Shown here: in pieces, positions 22,538 to 30,245 of the stretch
Numbering within the stretch: position 1 is the stretch's first letter
Layout: the number at the start of each line of letters is the position of its first letter
Source of the DNA: a virus
Virus record (IMG/VR): IMGVR_UViG_3300009151_000009
Coordinates: 1-41,887 of that record
DNA: 41,887 nt
Direction: 5' to 3' (one strand)
The notes under the pieces: model-generated
What the model saw: the letters and a program-made list of their open reading frames with translations, nothing else
Database searches by the model: none
Told to the model about the DNA's origin: nothing
Program-made: the position numbers and the translations under genes

Positions 22538-23079
22538 GTGACTTTGATAAATGTGTGCAGTTTATCTTTGAGCGTGAGTGCGTCTATAAAAAGGGGCATT
22601 ACGGCAAGATCGACGACGAGCATGTGATCTCGGAGAATGTTAGCAAAGACCCAGGAGGACTGACAAAGTGGGGCATAGACCAGCGCAGCCATCCAAGGGT
22701 AGACATTGAAAGCCTTACCGAAGATCAAGCTGTTGAGATCTACCGCAAAGAGTACTGGGAAAAATATCATTGCGACAAGCTGGAGTGGCCCCTCAATGCC
22801 GTTCACTTTGATGGGTGTGTAAACATAGGGGCAGGACAAGCTGTAAAGCTGCTTCAGCGGGTCTGTGGGGCCAAAGACGATGGAGCATGGGGGCCAAACA
22901 CGCAAGCGGCTGTAGAAAACGCCTGTAAACTTAGAAGCGCAGATGTCGTGGCAATGCAGCTCATTGTAAAAAAGCGTGACTTCTATAAGGCTCTTGTTAA
23001 GAACAAGCCAGAGCAATACGCAGAATTTGAAGAGGGTTGGCTAAACAGAACAAATTACTTGGAGAAATTTATTGTATGA
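22534..23079 (+). CDS. endolysin, glycoside hydrolase 108 family with peptidoglycan-binding part
   Basis: 181 residues. N-terminal catalytic region with FERECVY (E15 at the position of E-G-G-Y in the family), then KDPGGLTKWGID (39-49), the family's DPGGxTxxGI signature; a 20-residue insert separates the two compared with the typical enzyme. From about residue 85, GCVNIGAGQAVKLLQRVCGA and DGAWGPNTQAAVENA match the C-terminal peptidoglycan-binding domain of these lysozymes. It cleaves the glycan chain in the periplasm. No signal peptide is seen, so it needs a holin for release. Confidence 0.85.
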   Translation: MSDFDKCVQFIFERECVYKKGHYGKIDDEHVISENVSKDPGGLTKWGIDQRSHPRVDIESLTEDQAVEIYRKEYWEKYHCDKLEWPLNAVHFDGCVNIGAGQAVKLLQRVCGAKDDGAWGPNTQAAVENACKLRSADVVAMQLIVKKRDFYKALVKNKPEQYAEFEEGWLNRTNYLEKFIV

Positions 23080-23381
23080 GTTTAATGAACGCACTTGGTT
23101 CAATGTTGGGGTCAAAGAGCAACTATTGCCCTGACTGTGGAATGGAGATGAAATCCAACGGTTGCTGCGATGAATGCGGCTACGGTGAAGAAGATGACAT
23201 GATGGAGGAAGAAGATGAGCAGATGGAGACGCAATCCTTGCTAGATCTTCGTGACACACTTCAGAATGCCCTTAAACAAATTGATCGCATGATCGTCAAC
23301 AACTGCGATGATGGCAGTGATTCTGAGCCGAAGATGCAGCCACAGAGCACCATCTTTGTAAGGCAGATTTCCAAGAAATAA
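23076..23381 (+). CDS. small zinc-ribbon acidic protein, 101 aa
   Basis: Start at ATG 23076 (ATGA with the endolysin stop). N-terminal MSLMNALGSMLGSKSN, then two close Cys pairs (CPDCG and CCDECG, residues about 18-36) that suggest a zinc ribbon, a very acidic EEDDMMEEEDEQME run, then a helix and a basic end. Function unknown; it lies between lysis and nozzle genes. Confidence 0.6.
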   Translation: MSLMNALGSMLGSKSNYCPDCGMEMKSNGCCDECGYGEEDDMMEEEDEQMETQSLLDLRDTLQNALKQIDRMIVNNCDDGSDSEPKMQPQSTIFVRQISKK

Positions 23382-23382
23382 T

Positions 23383-25356
23383 ATGCCGTCACAGCCGTCA
23401 CAGCAGGTCTTACAAGACACTGACTCAAATTACATCGGGCTGAATTCTCGGCTTGATCCTAGTAATTTGCAGCCTGGCTTTGCCCAAGAGGCTCACAATG
23501 TAAGAATGCAACGCGGCACTGCACAGCCCAGGAAGGGCTGCAAGAGGCTTACGGACTCTACCATGAATAGCCAGTACATGGTTGGGTCTAGCACGTATAC
23601 CAACGCTCTTGGTCAAGACAACATTGTGCTGGTGTATAGGGATGGCATTCAGCTTTACAACACTGAGACAACAACAGTTGGATCAAAGATATTGTTTCCA
23701 ACTGGCAGAGATATTGACGAAGGCGGCGCAGTAGATGTTGTTCAAGCCTTGGACAAACTGTACATCTTTCGCGGACAGGAGACTGAAACGCGATATGGAA
23801 CCGGAGGAACAAGCACAACGTCAGCGATTGATATAGCCCATGCTTCAGTAACTGTGGGAAATTCAGTAACAGTTACAGCTACATGGATAAACTCTTTATC
23901 AACAACGTATGTAGTTGGAGATGAAGTAACAATATTTAATATAACCGATGCTCAGCATGCAAGTATTAATAATTCGTATTTAGTAACTTCAGTAAATTCA
24001 ACATCATTTACTTTTGTTTACACAAACAATACAGGAGCAAATGTAAATGCAGCAAATCATGTTTATGCTTGCGTTGTTAAAGTTAAGCCTCCTTTAATTT
24101 GGGATGGAGTATCTGCAGCAGTTGGGTACGCGCCTCAAACGTCTATTATTGACAATGCGCAGGGGACACTTGCAAGTGGCTCTGTTCCTCCTGCTGATTT
24201 TGGATTTTATTTTCAAAGCAGATTAGTTTGCAAAGTCACTGATGACCGGCTTGTTGTCAGTGACATTTTTAGTGATTTGTTTGATTTTCAGATCAACAAC
24301 TTTAAAATTAACCAAGGTGGCAATGATGCAATTGTAGGTGTATTGCCTTGGATCGAAAATCAATTCCTCGTGTTTATGAAGCGTTCCATCTGGATCGCTT
24401 ACGTTGAGACGACTGCGTATGGCGGAACTGGAGACACGTCTCCTGGGGCCAATAGCAGCGTCACTGTTGTGACCACGCAGGTAGGCTGTTTGTCACGCAA
24501 GAGCATTGTTGCTGCCGGTCAATTTGTGTTCTTCCTATCTGGAAAAGGTGTGCACGTTTTAACTCCTCAGCTTGACCTTAAGCTTCTTGGAAACACAATT
24601 CCGCTCAGTGAGCCAATTGACGACTTTTTTGACAGCGTAAACTACGCAGCAGCATCAAGCGTTGTTTCCAATTACTACGACAATAGGTTCTTTATTGCGC
24701 TTCCAGTTGGGGATGCTACACGCCCAAACAGAGTACTTGTTTATAACACGTTGAACCAAAGCTGGGAATCTGTTGACACTTACCCTGTAACGTCAACTGG
24801 ATCGCTGTTCATAGACGGATACGCAGTGTGTCAGTACGGTAATCAGCGTAGACAATTTATTTTGACAAACTTTTTGGGGCCAACTCAATTTGGTGGGATT
24901 TTTCTTACTGAAGAATACCCAAACGACACAGTGTCTGGGTATGGTGATCAATTTAACACATCAAGCGGATCTCCAACTTTACCATTTTTTCTTCCAGCAA
25001 CATTAAATTCTGGTGCGCCAGTTTTGTTTGCAATTGATGCTAGAATAAGATCAAGACAATATACTTTTAATAATACAAATCAAAAGCGGTTTAGCCGTGG
25101 AGAGTATCAATTTAATAACTCGCCAGGAGATATTGTTTGGATTGTAGCAAGAACACATGATCCAGACATTCAAGAGACTGTCATGGAATACACCTTTTCA
25201 GGATCTAACATTGGGGATTCTACACTTCGCCCAAGAATAGCGCTTCGTGGCGCGTGCATGGACATGGAGGTGCAGTTTAAATCAGGAAGACCAGCATTGA
25301 AGTCTGGAGTAATCTATGCCATTGTCGCCAATAGGAACATGGTTTCAAACGAATAA
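23383..25356 (+). CDS. tail nozzle / tubular protein B-like
   Basis: 657 residues. Starts with NSRLDPSNLQPGFAQEAHNV-like text and an RMQRGTAQPRKGCKRL segment, typical of the podovirus nozzle proteins that read 'N.r..p..l..g......N......G...prkG...l'. The rest is beta-rich and propeller-like, with VFMKRSIWIAYVET, VGCLSRKSIVAAGQFVFFLS and FFIALPVGD segments. Residues about 148-225 are an inserted AT-rich beta domain. It forms the distal tube of a short tail. Start one base after the previous stop (TAA-T-ATG). Confidence 0.78.
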   Translation: MPSQPSQQVLQDTDSNYIGLNSRLDPSNLQPGFAQEAHNVRMQRGTAQPRKGCKRLTDSTMNSQYMVGSSTYTNALGQDNIVLVYRDGIQLYNTETTTVGSKILFPTGRDIDEGGAVDVVQALDKLYIFRGQETETRYGTGGTSTTSAIDIAHASVTVGNSVTVTATWINSLSTTYVVGDEVTIFNITDAQHASINNSYLVTSVNSTSFTFVYTNNTGANVNAANHVYACVVKVKPPLIWDGVSAAVGYAPQTSIIDNAQGTLASGSVPPADFGFYFQSRLVCKVTDDRLVVSDIFSDLFDFQINNFKINQGGNDAIVGVLPWIENQFLVFMKRSIWIAYVETTAYGGTGDTSPGANSSVTVVTTQVGCLSRKSIVAAGQFVFFLSGKGVHVLTPQLDLKLLGNTIPLSEPIDDFFDSVNYAAASSVVSNYYDNRFFIALPVGDATRPNRVLVYNTLNQSWESVDTYPVTSTGSLFIDGYAVCQYGNQRRQFILTNFLGPTQFGGIFLTEEYPNDTVSGYGDQFNTSSGSPTLPFFLPATLNSGAPVLFAIDARIRSRQYTFNNTNQKRFSRGEYQFNNSPGDIVWIVARTHDPDIQETVMEYTFSGSNIGDSTLRPRIALRGACMDMEVQFKSGRPALKSGVIYAIVANRNMVSNE

Positions 25357-25359
25357 TTT

Positions 25360-26553
25360 ATGCCAGATCAACAGATACAAAAAGGCACTACTTACGCTAA
25401 TGGGAATTCAGTAGATGCAACAAATTTAAATGCGCACGTTGATAATGCAATTTTGCTACCTGGGGCCATTACTGCACAACCAGCACTTGCATCAGTTTCG
25501 TTGTCTGATAGTTTGCTGGTCAAACAAGGCGCAGGGCTTGGACAAGCTACTTTCACTCAAGTAAAGCAAGCATTTGGACTTAATGCTGATTATTTAAAAG
25601 TAGATGGAAGCAATGGCTTAACAACAGGCCAACTTAACTTGTATGCTACAACTCAAGTTTCGGCTTTAAATGCCGTTTCTCTTGCGCATCTTAACGCAAA
25701 TTTTCTTAAGAATAGCTCTCCGTTACAAACGCTTACTGGTTCTCTTGCGCTTACGGACTATCTGACTGCTTCAAATTCGATAAGGGCCGGAACCACGTCT
25801 GAGGCAGTAAATCTGACAACAACAGGAATTAGCTTCCTGACGACAAATCAGATAATGCTACTCAAGCAGGATCCAGTTAATGCGCTTGAAGCTGCCCCAA
25901 AGCAATACGTTGATGCTACTGCACCAAGGTGTAAGGCTCAATTTAACGGCAGATATACAAGCACAACGGTCTTAACCGGAACCTACAACGCAACTACAAC
26001 TTTTGTTACGTTTACCACATCTCAACCGCATGGATTTTTAGTTGGACATAAATTTCAAGCTGAACTTACAAAAGTATCGGGAGGAGCAGCTCCATTAATT
26101 ACAACATTGTTTCAAGTGTCATCAGTCACTGATGTAAATACATTTGTTGGAATTCCTGCAATTACTCCAGTAGCTTCAACTGGAAACATAACTGCAATTA
26201 GAAAATGTGTAATTAATAATCAATCTGGAACAAATTTAATTACTAGCATTGTTTATCTTGGGGCATCTGGAGCTGCGGCATATGCTGTAAATTTAACAAG
26301 TGATGTGGATATAAATAAAATGTGTCCAATTGTGACTTCTTCTGGATTAAACGCTCCAGAAACATACGTTGCATCTACTGTTTTTGGTTATTTAATAGCA
26401 CTTGATTATTTGGAATCTGGGGGCAAGCAAGTTCCAAGAAATAACACACATAACGGAAATGTTGGATTAACAAATTCATTTGTTTTTACATCGTTCAATC
26501 CAATTCCAACCAGTTATGATGTTGGAGCCAGATCTTCAATTGTGATTTACTAA
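25360..26553 (+). CDS. tail appendage protein, 397 aa
   Basis: Starts MPDQQIQKGTTYANGNSVDA; residues 1-120 resemble the attachment and shaft parts of tail fibres (NGNSVDATNLNAHVDNAILL), and 200-300 form a beta domain (FVTFTTSQPHGFLVGHKFQA) of the same kind as the insert in the nozzle gene. The C-terminus is beta-rich and ends SSIVIY. Likely a second fibre or nozzle plug. Three bases separate it from the nozzle stop (TAA-TTT-ATG). Confidence 0.6.
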   Translation: MPDQQIQKGTTYANGNSVDATNLNAHVDNAILLPGAITAQPALASVSLSDSLLVKQGAGLGQATFTQVKQAFGLNADYLKVDGSNGLTTGQLNLYATTQVSALNAVSLAHLNANFLKNSSPLQTLTGSLALTDYLTASNSIRAGTTSEAVNLTTTGISFLTTNQIMLLKQDPVNALEAAPKQYVDATAPRCKAQFNGRYTSTTVLTGTYNATTTFVTFTTSQPHGFLVGHKFQAELTKVSGGAAPLITTLFQVSSVTDVNTFVGIPAITPVASTGNITAIRKCVINNQSGTNLITSIVYLGASGAAAYAVNLTSDVDINKMCPIVTSSGLNAPETYVASTVFGYLIALDYLESGGKQVPRNNTHNGNVGLTNSFVFTSFNPIPTSYDVGARSSIVIY

Positions 26554-26979
26554 GTGAAAACACTTACACTTGAAACGTATGAGCGCATCATTGATTCGGT
26601 TTACGAGAAAAACAAAGACCACACCAACATGCTTGGCATGGTTGATAAGGACACTGTTGCTGAATACATTGGCTTCTATGCGCACCACAATGGCTTGTTT
26701 TGGAACGAGCAAGATGGCAAAATTTGCGGAGTATCTACAGCGCACCCAGGCAAGAAAGATTTTGACTGGACTTGGGGAAACGCTGACGGAATTTGGACGG
26801 CTCACCTTGTCTGGGCCGAAAACCACAAAGCGCATGAAGATGTGCTTCGCCAATTTCTTAAACAACAAACTGAGCCAGTCAGGGAACTTTGGACTTGGCG
26901 TAAAGGTGGCGCAGTAGCGCTCACAGCAAAGAAGCTAGAAAGGATTTTATCTTATGGGCGGCGGAAACACAACAATTAA
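26554..26979 (+). CDS. possible GNAT-like virion or assembly protein, 141 aa
   Basis: GTG start immediately after the previous TAA. The order of strands and helices (YIGFYAHHNGLFWNEQDGKI, CGVSTAHPG, WTAHLVWAENHKAHEDVLRQ FLKQ) resembles an acyltransferase core, and phage homologues are often placed at this spot between tail and internal virion proteins. I see no clear acetyl-CoA-binding R/Q-x-x-G-x-G/A loop, so activity is doubtful. The end overlaps the next gene by 26 bases. Confidence 0.45.
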   Translation: MKTLTLETYERIIDSVYEKNKDHTNMLGMVDKDTVAEYIGFYAHHNGLFWNEQDGKICGVSTAHPGKKDFDWTWGNADGIWTAHLVWAENHKAHEDVLRQFLKQQTEPVRELWTWRKGGAVALTAKKLERILSYGRRKHNN

Positions 26980-28009
26980 GGCACCGGCAGCGCCTCAGTA
27001 CAATGAGTCGATGCGGAGCATCTTGCAGGCTCAGATTGATCTTGCTCCTCAGCTCTACGCTCAGGAGGCCAAGTATCAGCCTCAGTACGCTGATCTACAA
27101 AACCAGATTCAAGCTAGGAATGCACAAGCCCAGATGGACTTGTATGGCAAGCTCCAGCCTCAGTACTCTCAGCTTGAAAACGCCTACACGACACAGCAAC
27201 AGAAGGATCAGCTTCAGGGGTTGCAAGAGCGTGCCCCTGGGTACATTCAAGCTTTCCAGCAGGCTCAAGGCACTGCTGGCATCAATAGCGCGCTCAAAGG
27301 ATATGCCGAGAATGATCTTGGCAAACAAATGCAAGCTGGGTTTCAGCTTTCTCCCGAAGAGCAACGTGCAATTAACCAGCAGTCCATGCAGCCGTTTGCG
27401 CAACGAGGCACAGCCTTGGGGGGGCAGGCTGACCTTGCTAGCGTATTGAATCGTTATCAGTACACTCAAGGCCGGAAACAGCAGGCCATTCAGCAGGCTA
27501 GTGGCATTGGCTCTTATTTGACGCAACAGTCTGCTCCTGCGCTAGCTTCATTCTACCAACAGCCAATGTATGCTGGAGCCTTTGGAGGCCAGGCCGTAGG
27601 CAACGCTCTCGCTAGCCAAGGTGCCGCTGGCCCTGCGCTGTTTAACCCTGAGTCACAGACTGGCATGGGGAGTATTTTTGGAGCCTACAACGCCAAGATG
27701 GGCCTTGCTGGCGCTCAGGCTCAGGCTGATGCTGCTAGGTCTGCCGGAAAGATGGGCATGATTGGAGCTATTGGCGGCGGATTGTTAGGTGGCGCAGGTG
27801 CAGCCATTGGGTGCTGGGTAGCTAGAGAAGTATATGGAGAACACAACCTGTCATGGGTGATGTTTAGGGAGTGGTTGATTGAAGAAGCTCCAAGCTGGCT
27901 TCGCAATGCGTACATTAAGTACGGAGAAAGATTTGCTAAGTTTATCAAAAATAAACCTCTGCTAAAGTCGTTTGTCCGTAAGTGGATGGATTCCAAAATT
28001 TCTGTTTAA
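26954..28009 (+). CDS. internal virion / DNA-ejection protein with conserved CWVAREVYG tail
   Basis: 351 residues. Gln/Ala-rich helical first 240 residues, a Gly/Ala-rich membrane-prone segment (MGMIGAIGGGLLGGAGAAIG, about 270-290), then CWVAREVYGEHN, WVMFREWLIEEAPSWLRNAY and a WMDS end. That last part is a C-terminal module that I recall from many phage virion proteins. It is probably ejected and inserted in the host membrane at infection. Start ATG 26954 is preceded by AAAGGA. Confidence 0.65.
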   Translation: MGGGNTTIKAPAAPQYNESMRSILQAQIDLAPQLYAQEAKYQPQYADLQNQIQARNAQAQMDLYGKLQPQYSQLENAYTTQQQKDQLQGLQERAPGYIQAFQQAQGTAGINSALKGYAENDLGKQMQAGFQLSPEEQRAINQQSMQPFAQRGTALGGQADLASVLNRYQYTQGRKQQAIQQASGIGSYLTQQSAPALASFYQQPMYAGAFGGQAVGNALASQGAAGPALFNPESQTGMGSIFGAYNAKMGLAGAQAQADAARSAGKMGMIGAIGGGLLGGAGAAIGCWVAREVYGEHNLSWVMFREWLIEEAPSWLRNAYIKYGERFAKFIKNKPLLKSFVRKWMDSKISV

Positions 28010-28012
28010 CAC

Positions 28013-28903
28013 ATGAAACCTAGAGAACTTTATAGCGGAAATGCACCTCAAGCGATGGCCATGATGGGCCAGGGGCTTCCAGAGGTTGGAGCCAACATTG
28101 CTAGAAGCATTCAGTCTGGGTACTCCGCGCTTGGGCAGAGCATTGGCCAGGGACTTCAATCTGTTGGAGAGGCGTATGGGGACTACAAGCAGGCTAAAAC
28201 ATCCAACGACATCACTAGGCTTGTGATTAATGACACAGAACACGGAAAAATGCTTGGACTTAATCCCGATGCTCCGGATTACGAGGAGAGAAAAAAATCC
28301 ATGCTTGGGATGCTTGATAAAACCATTAAAGAGCATGGTCAGTTTGGTGGCGCTCAATTCTCAAAACAGGTTCTTTCGCCAATTTACGAAAACTATCGTC
28401 TTGGTCAGGAGTACGCCCAGAAAATTAAAGTTGCCACTGCTCTCTCTGACCCAGAAGTCCTACTTAAAGGCGCTCAGACACAGGAAGCCGCAGCCAGAGC
28501 AGCACAGCTTAATAGAAAGGCAAATCCATCTCCAGCATTAGATTTCTCAAAAGGAGTTGACTTAAATGCACCTGCGACACCATCAGCGCCCGCTGAGGCT
28601 GTGCGACCACCAGCCGCAAGGCAGCTATCTGGCGGTGCCATCACGCCATATGGTGACAATCTTCCAACTCCAGTTACAGCGGCAGTTCAAGAGGCCGCAA
28701 AAGGCGCATCGCCGCTTTTCCCTGAAAGTGAAATAGTCCCAAGAAGATTTGATTACGAAAATTTGCGTCCAGAGCACCAAGCTTACGTTGATGCTAGTAC
28801 ATTTGGAAAAGAGCACTGGAATGTTCTTGGAGAAGAACAGCAAATTAAAAACCTAATGAACATTGATAAGCCAAATTTTGGATTAACAAGATCTAGAAGG
28901 TAA
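28013..28903 (+). CDS. internal virion / ejection protein, 296 aa
   Basis: Helical; starts MKPRELYSGNAPQAMAMMGQ with a Gly/Gln/Ser-rich amphipathic region (GYSALGQSIGQGLQSVGEAY), then a charged middle and a Pro/Ala-rich linker (about 180-220). No enzyme motif. Four bases after the preceding stop, in the block of large, low-complexity virion genes. An ejectosome part by analogy with other podoviruses. Confidence 0.55.
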   Translation: MKPRELYSGNAPQAMAMMGQGLPEVGANIARSIQSGYSALGQSIGQGLQSVGEAYGDYKQAKTSNDITRLVINDTEHGKMLGLNPDAPDYEERKKSMLGMLDKTIKEHGQFGGAQFSKQVLSPIYENYRLGQEYAQKIKVATALSDPEVLLKGAQTQEAAARAAQLNRKANPSPALDFSKGVDLNAPATPSAPAEAVRPPAARQLSGGAITPYGDNLPTPVTAAVQEAAKGASPLFPESEIVPRRFDYENLRPEHQAYVDASTFGKEHWNVLGEEQQIKNLMNIDKPNFGLTRSRR

Positions 28904-28906
28904 TTT

Positions 28907-30244
28907 ATGGGATATTTATCTGAATTTCTTGATTCCGCAAAATATGGGGCCGCTCAATCTACGGCTGAAAATGCCAAGCGTGATCTTGAGAATATGGACA
29001 AGCTTCTGTCCAAGCGTGCAATTACAGAGCAAACTTACGAGGAAGAAGCTGCAAAAAAGAGAGCTATATATGACACAGCTTCCGAAAACGCATTGAAATA
29101 CGCTGAAAGTTTAAACACATCAAAGCTGCAACAAAGCGGCCTTCCGCAAGAAACAATTGATTCTTTAACGCGAGCACAAAAAACACAGCTTTCATACTTT
29201 CCGGAGCCTCCAAAAGTCGAGGCCACAGGCCGCCGCTGGGACATGTCTGGGCCTACACCAACGCTGATTGAAGCTCCCGCCGAGGTTGCTGCACAAGCTG
29301 CTCCTGAGCCTGTCTCAAGAGGCAGGCAGATGGTTCAAGAGCAGGAGTCTCGTCCAAAGACTCACAATGAAATTATGGCAGCACTCCCGACTGAAGGAGA
29401 CAGGGAAGAGTACAAGCGCGTCATCATTGAGAAAGACAAGGCAGCAAAGCTTAACAAGGCCATCCAGTACGTCATGCAGGCGTATCCTCCTGAAGAGCAG
29501 AAGAACGCTCTTGAGATGTACAAGGAACAGATCAATTTGCCATACGCTGGCATGGACATCAGGAGGATGGAAGAGCGTCCAATATTTAAGACTGCTGTTG
29601 AGACATTTGGTCAGAATTATCAAAAGAATCTGTCTGTTCTTGCAAGCCTTCGTGGTCAGCTTGAGCGGGCAAAGATGATTGCGGATCCAGGGGAAAAGAA
29701 GTTATTCCTCCAGACTGAAATTCCAAAGATGCTCAACACAATTGCTGTCTCTGCCCCTGATGCTGTTGGTGTTGAGGAAGGCAGGCGAATCATGGCGGAG
29801 CTTCAAAAGTACACATCTACCCCAATTTGGGAATGGGCATCACTTGCCCAAGACAGAGGATTCATATCTGCATTTACAGCAGATCCAGATGCTTTCTTAA
29901 ATAAAGTTGAAGCTCTTTACAAGGTTTCTGCAAAGATAAACAACGAAAAAACCAATGCTTATTACCAAAAGCTTGGCGGAAAGGGCCTACAGGATGCTGG
30001 AGGTTTCTTTTTGGATACAAATATCGGCAAAGGCAAAGATAGCCCTGCTGCCATTGAAGGCTTTAGAACTGGTGAAATTAAAACAACTCCAGCTCTCATT
30101 AAGAGATTTCCTGAAGATACTTCAATTTCAGCTCCTGCGCCAAATCAATCTATGTCAAGGCCGTTAAAGAATGGTACAGTCGCTCCAACTGGAGTAAGGT
30201 TATTTGGCCCAGCGCCAAATCCATTCTTGTTGTCAGGAGATTAA
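28907..30244 (+). CDS. internal virion / ejection protein, 445 aa
   Basis: Start follows TAA-TTT and has an upstream AGAAGG. Long helical stretches (AKRDLENMDKLLSKRAITEQ), a Pro/Ala hinge near 120-150 and a helical core 150-370; a flexible P/S/G tail. No catalytic motif recognised. The position between two other ejection-like proteins supports the virion role. Confidence 0.55.
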   Translation: MGYLSEFLDSAKYGAAQSTAENAKRDLENMDKLLSKRAITEQTYEEEAAKKRAIYDTASENALKYAESLNTSKLQQSGLPQETIDSLTRAQKTQLSYFPEPPKVEATGRRWDMSGPTPTLIEAPAEVAAQAAPEPVSRGRQMVQEQESRPKTHNEIMAALPTEGDREEYKRVIIEKDKAAKLNKAIQYVMQAYPPEEQKNALEMYKEQINLPYAGMDIRRMEERPIFKTAVETFGQNYQKNLSVLASLRGQLERAKMIADPGEKKLFLQTEIPKMLNTIAVSAPDAVGVEEGRRIMAELQKYTSTPIWEWASLAQDRGFISAFTADPDAFLNKVEALYKVSAKINNEKTNAYYQKLGGKGLQDAGGFFLDTNIGKGKDSPAAIEGFRTGEIKTTPALIKRFPEDTSISAPAPNQSMSRPLKNGTVAPTGVRLFGPAPNPFLLSGD

Positions 30245-30245
30245 A

